Of a DNA stretch of 64,000 nucleotides, positions 47,610-58,214 are shown piece after piece. Location of the stretch: positions 72,855,395 through 72,919,394 of the forward strand of contig NC_081833.1 of assembly GCF_030867095.1 (NCBI RefSeq), read 5' to 3'. Origin of the DNA: Alligator mississippiensis. Taxonomy: Eukaryota; Chordata; Crocodylia; Alligatoridae. How positions within the stretch are numbered: position 1 is the first letter of the stretch; each line of letters opens with the position of its first letter. The translations under genes and the position numbers were made by a program. Below the pieces are notes generated by a model. That model was not told the DNA's origin. It made no database searches and saw nothing but the letters and a program-made list of their open reading frames with translations.

Positions 47610-48929
47610 GAACAAATAACCTTTGAAACTAGAGATTGCATTTTTTCACCCCAACAGTTAACTGGGAATTTTCAGTCACTGGGACTGATAATTTTCAGTC
47701 ACTCATTCGGTTCATTTGACAAATTTGTCATTCCAGCTTCCTAGTGATCTCACATATGAACTCCCAAAGAAGTCAGCAGAAGTAGAAGACACGCACACAC
47801 ACTTCACAGATCTAGTCCTGGGTGGCTTTGAGGTTAGGTTGGGGTTGGATTCAGGCATCTACCTCAATCACACTTCAGGCACTGAAATCCTTCTGGATAT
47901 TAGGCCTGCAGGAATCCCTCTTTGCTTCAAAATCATACTGCTCCTTTACCACTCGTCATCGAAATCTAAAAAATGTTGTAGTATTCAGCTGTCCTCACTG
48001 GTTACTTAATCCAAGACCCAAACCAGCAATACTATTTTTCCCGCAGGGTCTAGCTTAGAAAATTAATGTACCATGGATATCTGTGCAGCTGGAAGTCATT
48101 TTGTACCTACCAACCCCCGAAAAACATGTTAGGCGCTGATGGTGCCATCTTTCTAGGAGGTACTCCTCTATCTTGTCGCAGAACCTCTGGGCCTTCAAAT
48201 CACATCTGTGACAGATGGAGGAAAGTGTTTGAGGGACTAAAGATTTTCTCTTGTATTTGGCCAAAGGAATTCAGACTCACTTTTGATGAAACTGGGTAAA
48301 ATACAACCTCCCTGGGCCATGAAGAATTGTGTTTGCTTGAGTCTACTCCATGCTGAAAATATAGCTATTCCTGATCATTTACTCTCAATCTTCAATCAAC
48401 ACCTGAACTGCCTGATCTTTTCCTTCAGCTACTCGGTCTTGAACCAGTGGCCCATTTCCTAGGTCCCTTGTTTCTTTTATTTGACATTAGTGGGTTTCAT
48501 TGTTGCTGATACGACAGGAAAGTTTCGAACATTATATACTGTATAAACCTAGTTAAAATTTTATTGCTCTCGACTTCTTAATCACGCGGATTTTATTTCA
48601 CGTTAAGCTAGTGACTGAAATCTCCTAATAAATAGAGTAAAATCTAATTAGGCTACTGGAGAGGAGCAGAAGCATTTCTACTCCTCCAGACGCACACGCA
48701 TTGGGGATCCTGTGTGAAACGCACACACTAGTTTCCTGGCAGCTGTCTGGCTAGAATGGAGTCCAGCGATGCAGATTAATTTGCACTTAACTGATACTAC
48801 TTGGCATCTCTCGCAGATGGAAAATACACTTTCAATACATTTCCTTCATGAGATCATAGGCGCTGGTAAGGGCTAGTGGAGCATGTTCGCAGGGCAAAAA
48901 AAATCCTCAGTTCTTACCCCACAATGCAT
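47610..48929. other. Non-coding stretch without recognised gene
   Basis: No gene or repeat was recognised. Confidence 0.5.
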
Positions 48930-49089
48930 GCTAGCTTGCTGTGTGGTCTTAGGCAAGTCTTAATATTTCTGTCTTAGTTTCCCCATGTGTAAAATTACCT
49001 ACCTCATTCATGGAGTTGTTGTGGGGATTCATTAGTTACCTAACTGGGGCATGTTCTGGAAACATGAAGCACAATTAAAAGCCCTAAGC
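48930..49089 (+). repeat. MIR/CORE-SINE
   Basis: 'GCTGTGTGGTCTTAGGCAAG' (core), 'GTCTTAGTTTCCCCATGTG' and 'GGAGTTGTTGTGGGGATTCA' occur in MIR order, and a tail with AATTAAAAGCCC runs into a simple repeat. Confidence 0.85.
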
Positions 49090-49131
49090 ATTATTATTAT
49101 TATTAATAATAATCATCATCATCATCATCAA
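49090..49131. repeat. (ATT)n(ATC)n microsatellite
   Basis: ATT units pass into AAT and then ATC units directly after the SINE tail, a common origin of microsatellites. Confidence 0.95.
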
Positions 49132-49148
49132 AGTGGGCAAGAATTTTT

Positions 49149-49259
49149 GTGTGTGTTTGTATGTATTGGTGTTTTTGTGTGTGTGTAAACACACACACAT
49201 ATATATTCTATACATATATATATATATATATATACATACACACACACATATTTATGTAT

Positions 49260-49296
<37 letters not shown>

Positions 49297-49322
49297 TATG
49301 CATACACATACACACACATTAT
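49149..49322. repeat. Compound (TG)n-(TA)n-(CA)n microsatellite
   Basis: TG-rich sequence is followed by about 9 TA units and then long CA runs. The TG and CA arms are complementary around the TA centre, giving a potential hairpin. Confidence 0.95.
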
Positions 49323-49799
49323 ATTTAAGGACCTACCTAAATCATGGTGAAACAAAGGGATTTCACCGTCTTCTTGCAGCGATCCCCCCGCCCCCGGCAC
49401 CATCAACTGCAGTCTTGTGCTTTTACAGGCAACCCAAGGATTCCTCAAAATTGCCACTTCAAACTTTCATGCACAAAGACAAGGCACACATCCAGAAACA
49501 CCAACACCACTGTCAAATGTGCCAAACCTCTTGAGTTTTCTAAGTGCCAGGAGGAGCCCCAGCACACTCCATTGACCAGTGTGAAATGCTTGAGAGAAAT
49601 TGTGGGGCGGAGGCGGCAGACATAGGTAGTATTCATTAGGGGAAAGGGGAATTTCTTCAGCAAAGGCCCTGAAATATGAATTGCCAGACACTTACCGCTT
49701 TGCAAGAAAAGTACCCCTCACCCCAGTGTGGGGATTGCAAACATTTGATTCCACACATCTCGCACACTCGCTGTTGAACAAAGACCTCTCTATCCTTTC

Positions 49800-50990
49800 C
49801 ATAAACTTGTCATGTTCAAATTCATTTCCCCCACTTCTTTGCTTGGAGGACCACCCCAAAATTTCAATCCTTTCACATTGTAAAAAGTTGTTCTAATGGC
49901 CCATCTAAATTTGTTCATGATCACTTTGTAGCCATTTGATCTTATACCAATATTGTTCTTCAACTCTTTGACTGTAATTACTCTTCTTCCTCCCAGATAT
50001 TCACCCTGTATATGTATTAATAAAAAGTAATTATGTGCTGTTTCAACCTTCATTTTGCTAAGTTTAAACGCTCCTCTGATAAGACACCTTTCTCCAATGC
50101 CTTAAGCCAACTAAATAACATTTTTCTGTATCTGTTTCAGTTTAAAGTCATTGCTTTTGACAACTGGTGGCCTAAACTGCACACATTCCAGGCAACATCT
50201 TAACCATGCTTTGTACAGTAATACTGTTACTCCCATAGCTCTGCTTGATATAACCCACTGAATACAGGCTAGAGTTTCATTAGCTTTTTCCTGTCAGCTC
50301 ATGGTCATCCTGTGATTACCCAATACAGTAATACCTAAGTCTCTTCTCACTTGTCTCCAGATTGTGATTGCCCTCCACCCCAAAACTGGAGTCTTTGTTA
50401 CTGATTCCCGTTGAGCTTTGTCCCATGTCTAATGCACCATTCCACAAGATTATCTAAATCTTTGTATAATAAACCAGTTCTCTTCCACATTGGCAACCCA
50501 CCATCATCTTAGCGTCATCCATATGGATTCACTTAGTTTCAGCACCAAAATCACGAATAAAAATGGGATAAGTCCTAAGACTAATCCCTAAGACTCTTTA
50601 GTTAGATACCTGGCCTTTCAACATAGCCCACTTTATCTCCTTTGAGCCAACTCATTCATCTCAAAATTGTAGGGTGATAAGTTCTATCCAATGGGGATCC
50701 CCGATTCCCAGCGTGGCCAGCAATTTTCATCACAAGGCATCAGAAGTTTTTTTAAAATCTATATTAAGTCCTCTATATCACCCTTATCCAAGAAGTTAAT
50801 TCTCTTCATAATGGAAGAATATTAAATTAGTCTAACACGTCTTCCTTGGATAAAGAATGCGTTGTATTTTATCCTATGTCCCATTTACTTCCATATCTTA
50901 GATTATTCCATATTTCAATATCTATTTTATAGGGTTATGACAAGGATAAGGTGGGCAGATTTTCTTGGCACTTTTAATTTGTAACTGTTT
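49800..50990 (-). mobile_element. Ancient CR1-type LINE, about 1.2 kb, heavily diverged
   Basis: The plus strand carries, in order, weakened versions of the reverse-complement CR1 coding sequence I remember from turtles and birds: 'TAGCCATTTGATCTTATACC', 'ATATTCACCCTGTATATGTA', 'CCTTCATTTTGCTAAG', 'CTGTATCTGTTTCAGTTTAA', 'AACTGCACACATTCCAGG' and 'GCTCATGGTCATCCTGTGAT'. This order matches the RT C-terminal half and upstream part of CR1 on the minus strand. Frames are closed. The divergence is much greater than at 51.3 kb, so this is an older insertion. Confidence 0.7.
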
Positions 50991-51264
50991 TTAATGCTAG
51001 CCATTACAGAAATGAATCAGAGAAAGAATGGAAAGGAGGATACTTTGAGGTATGCCCACAGTGCACAGTTAATGTGGGTTCTTATCCAGGTTTTTACTTT
51101 ATCCTTCTTACTATCCACATAGAAAAACCTGCCTGGGTGTGACTTTGGAGATCTTTAAAGCCTGGAGTAGCTTACCTAGTTTAGGGTATGGCTTAAAGTT
51201 TTAATGAAGCCAGAATGTATGCATTTTGTATTTAAGATACAGGCTACATCACTCAAGGGCTGGT

Positions 51265-51820
51265 AGAATCATAGAAAACAAGGGTTGAAGGGACCTCATG
51301 AGGTCCCATCTAGTCCAACCCCCTGCTCCAAGCAGGACCAACTCCAACTACATCATCCCAGCCAGGGCTTTGTCTAGCCGGGTCTTAAAAACCTCCAAGG
51401 ATGGGGATCCCACCACCGCTCTGGGTAACCTGTTCCAGTGCTTTACTACCCTCTTAGTGAGAAAGTTTTTCCTAATATCCAACCTAAACTTTGCTTGCTG
51501 CAACTGGAGCCCATTGTCCCTTGTCCTGTCATTTGTCACCAACAAGAACAGTCCATCTCCATCCTCTTTCGAACCACCCTTCAGGTAGTTGAAGGCTGAT
51601 ATTAAATCTCCTCTTAGTCTTCTCTTCTTTAAACTAAATAAGCCCAGTTCCCTCAGTCTTTCCTCACAAGTCATGTTCCCCGACTCCCAAACCATTTTTG
51701 TTGCCCTCTGCTGGACTCTTTCCAATTTGTCCACATCCTTCCTGTAGTGGGGGGCCCAAAACTGGACACAGGACTCCAGATGTGGCCTCACAAGTGTTGA
51801 AAAGAGGGGAAGAATCACTT
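51265..51820 (-). mobile_element. CR1 LINE, 3' segment with intact RT C-terminal frame (outer copy)
   Basis: A 156-codon minus-strand frame (51348-51818) carries the conserved CR1 reverse-transcriptase C-terminal blocks [65 protein letters not shown] and [13 protein letters not shown]. It is followed by a typical 3' UTR ending near 51265 ('ACCTCATGAGGTCCCATC' on the plus strand). A full CR1 is about 4.5 kb; this copy lacks the endonuclease and most of the RT. The frame begins just after the junction with an inserted second CR1. The upstream continuation lies at 52013-52232. It looks young because the frame is undamaged. Confidence 0.92.
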
Positions 51821-52012
51821 ATAGATTCATAGATGTTAGGGTCGGAAGGGACCTCAGGAGGTCATCAAGTCTGACCCCCTGCCCTGGGTAGTAAAGAGCA
51901 TTGGGGTCAAATGACCCCGGCTAGGTGCTTGTCCAGTCTCCTCTTGAAGACCCCCAAGGTAGGGGACAACACCACCTCCCTTGGAAGCCCATTCCAGATC
52001 CTGGCAACCCCA
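51821..52012 (-). mobile_element. Nested 5'-truncated CR1 (192 bp) inserted in another CR1
   Basis: Plus-strand 'ATAGATTCATAGATGTTAGG' is the reverse complement of a CR1 3' end of a different subfamily from its neighbour. Minus-strand coding blocks VARIWNGLPREVV and FKRRLDKHLAGVI mark the RT extreme C-terminus. The insertion splits a CR1 at the point where ...SREV should continue as [12 protein letters not shown]..., and ACTT is present at both borders (51817-51820 and 52013-52016). That gives a 4-bp target duplication, so this copy is younger than the outer one. Confidence 0.85.
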
Positions 52013-52232
52013 ACTTCCCTCGATCTGCCATCAACGCTCCTACCAATGCAGCCCAGGATGCCCTTAGCCTTCTTGGCAACAAGGACATACTGTTGGCTCA
52101 TATCCACCTTATTGTTCACTGTCACCCCCAGGTCCTTTTCTGATAGTCCTCCAGTGACTTCCCACAAGCTAGGTATGTCACAATTCTCCCTAAAGGGCAG
52201 ACAACTTGGCCTGCAACTGAAACAAATGGGCT
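52013..52232 (-). mobile_element. CR1 LINE, upstream segment of the interrupted outer copy
   Basis: The minus-strand frame contains EKDLGVTVNNKVDMSQQYVL and AKKAKGILGCIGRSV, then SREV, the CR1 RT stretch that normally precedes ILPLYSALVRPHLE. The latter is found at 51820 downwards, on the far side of a nested insertion. The 5' limit near 52232 is uncertain. Confidence 0.85.
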
Positions 52233-54810
52233 AAAAAAAGAATCCTAGAGCGTCTTAGAACACGGAATCATGGGATATGTCCTCCACATGAAGGCACAGG
52301 TGATGCAACGTAGTACAAATAGGGATGTTCAGCAGGTACCTTCGTACCCAAGCTGAGGTAACCCAGGAGTTATCACTTGGGATAGAGAGCTAAGCTGTGT
52401 ACACGTAGGCTTTGAGTCATCTAGGCTTCACTCTAAGTAGGTCTATTTTCCAGTCATATTTCTTCAGCTGGACAGCTGTTATCTCCTCCTATTTTTTAGC
52501 TCTTCAGTGTTCTTGGGGGATTGTTCCCTGTTATAGGTAAAACTATTAGGTATTTCTTGTGATTGTGGGAAGAGGGTGGAAGTGAATCAGGAAAGATTGA
52601 GGGCCCTTTAAAATCAATCAGGAGGCACTACTCAGTTTTTACTGATCTCTTATTCAGACAACACGTACTGATGTGAAATGGAGCTTGGCTTGCCAGAGTA
52701 CTGGATAAGGTTAGGATTTGGCCCACGTCACCATGCTAAAGTTACGTCAAGCTATGAAAATCACGTAAATCTATTAAGTCTGCGATGCCAGAGATCTCCC
52801 CAGACAGCTGCGTCCCAGTTTCTAGTGACAGACCAGGGCTGTGATCTAGTCCACCATGTATGCAATAGAAGATTAAATACTCGTCCTCCGTAAAACATTA
52901 AAGGAATCAGATCCAAACATCTGCAGAGGCATCTGTATCGTCTCATCATCCTCTTGGTGACATCTGGAATACAGTCCTCTTCCTGTGACAGGTAAAAACC
53001 AAAGCAAATAACTACTTAACCTGTTTCTGATGGGTGGAAATCAAACTGATGATGGTTAGTATTCCAGAAGGAACCTTGTTCATTCTGGTGATGAGGTATA
53101 AAGGGGGAGCATTGTTAATTTAAACCACACACACTATAGCTTTTGCAGCAGCAGAGTACTTCTGAAAGTTTACAGCTGTAATGGAAAGTCCCCTGAGCTT
53201 AACAATCAATTTTCTGCCAATCAGAAAACCGAAGGCACAGTGTTTTGGTCTGTAGGAAGGCATCCAAAAGTGACATTTTAGTGTTACACGTCTTAAATGT
53301 GGAGCAGTTTAGAGAGAGCATCTTGATGGTTTCTGAACTCCAGAGAAATTATTTTCTGGTGCCAAACTACACAGTCTGGGAAATGCTGTGTGCTGCACGC
53401 CACTCTTGCTTCCTGTAACACAGCCAAAAACCAAAATGTAAAAAAAATATGGCCCAGAAGTAATGCTTGTGGATGCATTTCAAGTAGGAGCTCTGCGTAG
53501 CATTTAACATATTGGATGTCCCTGTAGTCTTAGGGAATGATGCAGAAGGTGGACCAGAAGTTTGTATAATATCTAGGGACCTTCTGCAGGGAGGAAAAAG
53601 GGGAGATAGATAGGAAGAAGGAAATCTAAGAGATTAACAAACAGCACAGCTGGATACTTTGTGGATCTACTTCTAATATTGGCTGTACTCATTCATACAA
53701 TAACTGACAGAGTTGCATCGCATTTTACAGTTGTATGAATAAGAGGAAAGCCAGGCCATGGAAGGTTTGGTTCATGTGGGGCTTGATTGGTGCCGACATC
53801 TGCCATCGGCTCTCTACGGAGGGGTGCATTTCGCTCATCCAGAATACATCCGCACATCAAGACTCTTTCTACCCTAGGCCCGAAATAGCAACGCTGACAA
53901 AACACATTGTTTTAGCAATATTTCCCCAGAGCAATGAAAGCCATCTAAATGATTATAAAAAAAAACAAACAGGATTTAGGGGTTGGGGTTTTTTTTGTAT
54001 ATCATGTATTTATTTACTTTAGCTGTTAAAGGACAGCAGGGAACTGCATACCCCTGCTTAGTTTTCAGGTGTCTTCAATAGAACTGTAAAAATGCGGCAT
54101 AATCCCCGTAAGCAACCCCTGACTATTCATGACTTTTGAGACCAGATCCTCAGCTGGTGGCAAATGAGGTGTCATCACTTGACTCCATCAGAGTTGGAGT
54201 TATTCTTGCAAAATCAAAATTGCGCCGCTTTGCTGGCGTAGTGTTGAGATATACATACATAACACCATTTAATAGAACTGAGTGGAAAAAGCAAAGCCAG
54301 TTCTGATCTTGCAATGGATAAAATGCTGCGCAAGACACCCCCGTGAAAACGTGGGGAATTTCTGTCTTATTTCTACGACTTAGCTTATGCACTCATTTTT
54401 GTACTGCAGCCTATTAAGAGCGAAGGGATAATTGACTTGTCTCATACACGCATGAGACCTTTCTCTCATTCCTATGTTTAGCTCTGGGATGGTATGAATG
54501 AGCTATTAAGAACTGTCAATGTATGAATGGAGCTACCTTGAAGATACAATGGGTCATCAATGACCAGAGGTTCATGTTTAATGACTGGAAGGCAATGCCA
54601 GTAAAAAATGAAGCAAGATGTCCCATGGAAATAGGGACTCTGTAGTGGGAACTCAGCCCCCCAGTGCAAGGAGAGAGTTGCAATTCTGGATATTTGGGGT
54701 CAGAGAGACAAATGGTGCTAGCAGCCTGGACTAGCCTTTTCATTTCCATTCCAATGTAAGGGCATTAAAATACTGTCTTCCAAATGATTAATAAAAGCTT
54801 GTTTTATTCT
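52233..54810. other. Non-coding stretch without recognised gene
   Basis: No gene or clear transposon was recognised. Frames are under 100 codons and overlap on both strands. Confidence 0.5.
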
Positions 54811-55044
54811 GTGCCCCTGAAAACATTGGCTGAGGGATAAAGTCTCCAAGAGGCTTCGTATCTAACTGGGCATGTCTACACATTAGCCTGTGTAAATGTG
54901 CATGAAAGCATCACTAAAAAACCCCTGTGCTATTTAGTTAATGTGCATTAAAATAGGCTAATGTGCATTAAGCAACATTTAAAAACCGTGGGCATTTTTA
55001 AGTGCCCCTGCAAACATCGGCTGAGGGATAAAGTCTCTTGGAGA
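54811..55044. repeat. Tandem duplication (191-bp offset) enclosing a MITE fragment
   Basis: A 36-bp block starting 'GTGCCCCTGAAAACATTGGC' at 54811 recurs from 55002 with two differences. A fragment of a TIR element (54868-55000) lies between them and ends one base before the second copy starts. The second copy continues into the palindrome GATAAAGTCTC-TTG-GAGACTTTATC (55027-55051). Confidence 0.85.
54868..55000 (-). mobile_element. Truncated copy of the 56508-57064 TIR element
   Basis: 'GGGCATGTCTACACATTAG' and the following 110 bases match the reverse complement of the right end of the full element at 56508-57064, block by block ('GCTATTTAGTTAATGTGCA', 'AATAGGCTAATGTGCATTAA', 'GGGCATTTTTA'). 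The other end is missing. Confidence 0.85.
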
Positions 55045-55090
55045 CTTTATCAGACATGCTGGAAACCACAGTGAGAAGCAGTGATGTCAA

Positions 55091-55192
55091 GGCAGACAAG
55101 GGTCTGGGGGTAGATGTGATCTCTTTTATTAGACCAACTAAATACAAGCCGTCTAATAAGAGATCACATCTACCCCCAGACCCTTGTCTGCC
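55091..55192. repeat. Long near-perfect hairpin made from the TATCTTTTATTAGACC repeat family
   Basis: Left arm 55091-55133 (43 bases, starting GGCAGACAAGGGTCTGGGG) and right arm 55152-55192 (41 bases) are reverse complements except for two extra T in the left arm. The loop is 18 bases. The arms are an inverted pair of the family's central block ('GCAGACAAGG' ... 'TTTTATTAGACCAACTAAAT'). The outer right flank continues with 'TGTATCCGTGTTGCTGTTGC', a family head in the minus orientation. Confidence 0.95.
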
Positions 55193-56088
55193 TGTGTGTA
55201 GGTATGTGATTTGTGTATCCGTGTTGCTGTTGCAGCCTCTTTTCTGACTGGCCCCAACTTCATGCACGGATGTCGGAAACCCACTGACTTCAGTCAATGA
55301 ATTTGGCCTCATGCATCGCAGATGTTGTCAATATGAAAAGAAAAGATCAAACGAATGAAAAATATAACAGGTTAAATTCTGGCCCAGATAAAGTAAATGG
55401 TAAAACACCTGTTTGCTTCGTTGAGACCAGAATTTGACTGAATGTGTGGAGAGAAAGATAGAAAAAAATCTCCTAGTATTTTGTCTGTGGCAGAACTCAT
55501 CAGCTTTACTAAGATCCAGAAGCAGAAATATCATTCGGGGCTACAGTTTAGAAAGGCCAGAAGTTTGCCTGCAGTTTTCCTTGCGCTTCGTATTTTCCTT
55601 GCAGTTAGTTAAAACTTTACGTGCTGGTTTGCATTCAGCTCCAGGCAGATTTTTGTTAAAAAGTCGAAACCTAATTTTTGTTTAACAATTTTCACTTTGA
55701 AGCCAGCATCAAATTAGTATGCCTTCCCTTAGCAGACCCTGGTAATTTGGTAAGCAGGAGAGGCTCTCACATACTCAGGATATTCAATATATTTTGTTAT
55801 ATTCTGTACAAAAAACCCAGTCAGAAAATCCTGATTTATGATATTCCTCAGGTTTCCTGTTACTTTAAACCACTAACGTGCTACGGCCCACCCTTCATAG
55901 GCAGCCAACACATCTGGTCCAGAGCAGTTCCTTTCCATATCTCCAAACTCCATATTTATAATCTATTCATAATTGAAAAGAAATGGTCAATTATGAAGGC
56001 AGAAAAAAAGAAAAAAAAAAAACCATTGCAGAATATCTAGACTTTCTAAAACCTATACTGGATATTTTCTAAAGTAGATGCCCTAGTC

Positions 56089-56308
56089 CAGTAGTTTTTG
56101 AAGTGGGGTATGTGTACCTCTGGCGGCACATGGTACTTTATTAAAATTTAGCCATGTACCCCTCAACAATGACATTGGAGCTCCTGATTGGTCAACACAT
56201 GGCGAGTAATGGTATTGCTACGTGCTGAGGTCAGTGTGTGCATCAGATATGAGCAGCAATATTGTGCCAGTAAAGGGGTATGCAGCCAAAAAAGTTTGAA
56301 AACCTCTG
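56089..56308. mobile_element. Non-autonomous hAT element (220 bp)
   Basis: The left end is CAGTAGTTTTTGAAGTGGGG and the right end reversed is CAGAGGTTTTCAAAC. Flanks CCCTAGTC (56081-56088) and CTCTAGGT (56309-56316) look like a decayed 8-bp target duplication. The interior 'TGTACCTCTGGCGGCAC' and 'CCATGTACCCCTCAAC' is typical of MER5-like hAT miniature elements. There is no coding capacity. Confidence 0.75.
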
Positions 56309-56342
56309 CTCTAGGTCAAAGAAAAAATCATTCACGGAAGTG

Positions 56343-56386
56343 TGATGGCCTGTGTTATAGGAGTTCAGACTAGATCAGTGATTCCT
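56343..56386 (+). mobile_element. Short CR1 3' tail fragment
   Basis: 'TGATGGCCTGTGTTATAGGA' followed by 'GTTCAGACTAGATCAGTGA' matches the CR1 tail words 'GGCCTGTGTTATACAGGAGG' and 'TCAGACTAGATGATC'. Confidence 0.65.
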
Positions 56387-56507
56387 CTGTTTCTCCTATT
56401 TCATGTCTTTTTTATTTCTATTTTGCCTTTCATTTGCACACACATGAAACACTCCCTGGACACATAGCTGAACATGTCTCTTAAAATCCTGCTTTTGACT
56501 CTACAGT

Positions 56508-57064
56508 GGGTGTGTCTACACATGCATTAACATGCTCTAGTTAATGTGCATTAACTCGAGTACCTCCATTGCAAGGTACTAGGAAAATGCACAGTAGCCT
56601 GTCTTATTGGGCATTAACTGAAGAGCATGGGGCTCCTGTAGATGTGCGGGGAGCCTGCTCCGATGCACTGGAAATCCAGCATGCTGGAGAAGACTCGATT
56701 AATGAAGTCTGCTTGAGTACAGAAACAGAAGTGCTCTGGCAGCTTTCCATGTCACGTGTAGCAGCATCCCTACGCTGAAAAAATGGTGGCCGGGTGCTTT
56801 TAACTAAAACATGTTTGATGAGTGTTAGTTTAAAGCGCCCTGCCACCATTTTTCAGGGTGGGGACGCTGATCCATGTGACGCTCGGGTGCTTTAATTAGT
56901 GTGGCTCCTGGCGCCACGTCCCAGAGCACATGTAAAAATGCCCGTGGTTTTTAAGTGTTGCTTAATGCACATTAGCCTATTTTGGTGCACATTAACTAAA
57001 TAGCATGGGTTTTTGTAGTGATGCTTTAATATGCATTTAAATAACCTAATGTGTAGACGTGCCC
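56508..57064. mobile_element. Full-length TIR element (557 bp, MITE-like)
   Basis: The left end GGGTGTGTCTACACATGCATT and the reversed right end GGGCACGTCTACACATTAG are inverted repeats. AGT lies directly outside both ends, a possible 3-bp target duplication. There is an internal fold-back: 'CTGAAAAAATGGTGG' near 56776 and its near complement 'CCACCATTTTTCAG' near 56842. There is no transposase frame. The termini match the MITE at 12952-13219. A Harbinger-like origin is possible but unproven. Confidence 0.75.
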
Positions 57065-58214
57065 AGTTAGATACGAACAAGTACATGTCTACTGATTGTG
57101 GGGTTTGCTTGCTTGTCTAATTGTTGTTTTTTTTCTGTTTGCCTTTCTTGAATTAATCCTGGAAGCTCATTTACAGGGGCAAGAAAGTCAGTGGGGTTTT
57201 GAGGAGTCCCATAGTTTTGTCAGTGTATCCAAGGCCTTGCTGAAATAATCAAGTATTAGTAGCATAAACCTTAGCTTAACAAGTACGTGGTAAAGGATAA
57301 CAATTACTCTAATAATTTCCATCGGCAAAGGAATCATAAGTTTCTTTCTGGAGAAGTAAATCACAATCAGGCATTCAGCACAGCTACTCAGTCCCACCTT
57401 AACTGCATATTTGCTAGCTGAATAAGCAGGATGAAATTGTACTAACACTCAAGTCTGCTGGCAAACTCACGCGGTTTTGTTGCCGTCAAACTAGTTCCAA
57501 AGGTGCAGCGGCGGGGAACCAACCTCTCGTCCCCGCATCTGCCCCTTGCCGGCGGTGTAGAATAGCAAACAGCCAGCTGTCTTGGGTGTTGACCTCAGCC
57601 TTGCTAGCAGTAACGTGCAAACCCAAAAGACAAATTAATTCCAATATTAATGATAACACCTCGGCAATAAACACTGAACAAATGAAATAAGAACCCATCC
57701 CAAGTATAGAGCAACTTTTTATTTCACGTGGGAGTGCGTAATTCCTTCGATGGAAGTTTAAAGACTTTTTTAACTAAAAACTTATTTTTACATTTAAATA
57801 AAGGCTTTATCAGATGGTTTTCTGGGCTGTTTAAGCAGGACTGAGGCATGCAGTCTCTGATGAGCATTTCAATTCACTAGCAACTTTTCTTTAATTTAAG
57901 CCAGACCCTTTATTGTATGAAAACACTTAATACTAAAACCACCTTAGCACTTTTGTCCTTTCAATCTCGGTTGTCTGTGAAATGTTTCGTAGAGGAATGA
58001 CACAAAGGAGGGAGGAAGAACTGGTGAATCCAGCCCAGTAGATCACCCCAAATAAAATTCTGGAGAAATAACAGATATGAGACTATTAACTCTAATTTTG
58101 TTTTCAGTTTCTCTTCCTACACAAACAGCCTCCTGATGTCAAAGAGAGGCTGTAGAAGATAGTTGATAGGGAGAAATTAAAAAGAAGTGCTGAAACAGGT
58201 CCTTGGCAATCAGG
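57065..58214. other. Non-coding stretch without recognised gene
   Basis: No gene or repeat was recognised apart from the short shared flank 'AGTTAGATACGAA' just after 57064. Confidence 0.5.

Noticed and set aside
49128-49534. Frames with (VCVCVC) and (HTHTHT) peptides
   Set aside because: Translations of the compound TG/TA/CA microsatellite.
53974-53992. Telomere-like TTAGGGG words
   Set aside because: Only a short irregular G/T-rich stretch, not a run of TTAGGG units.
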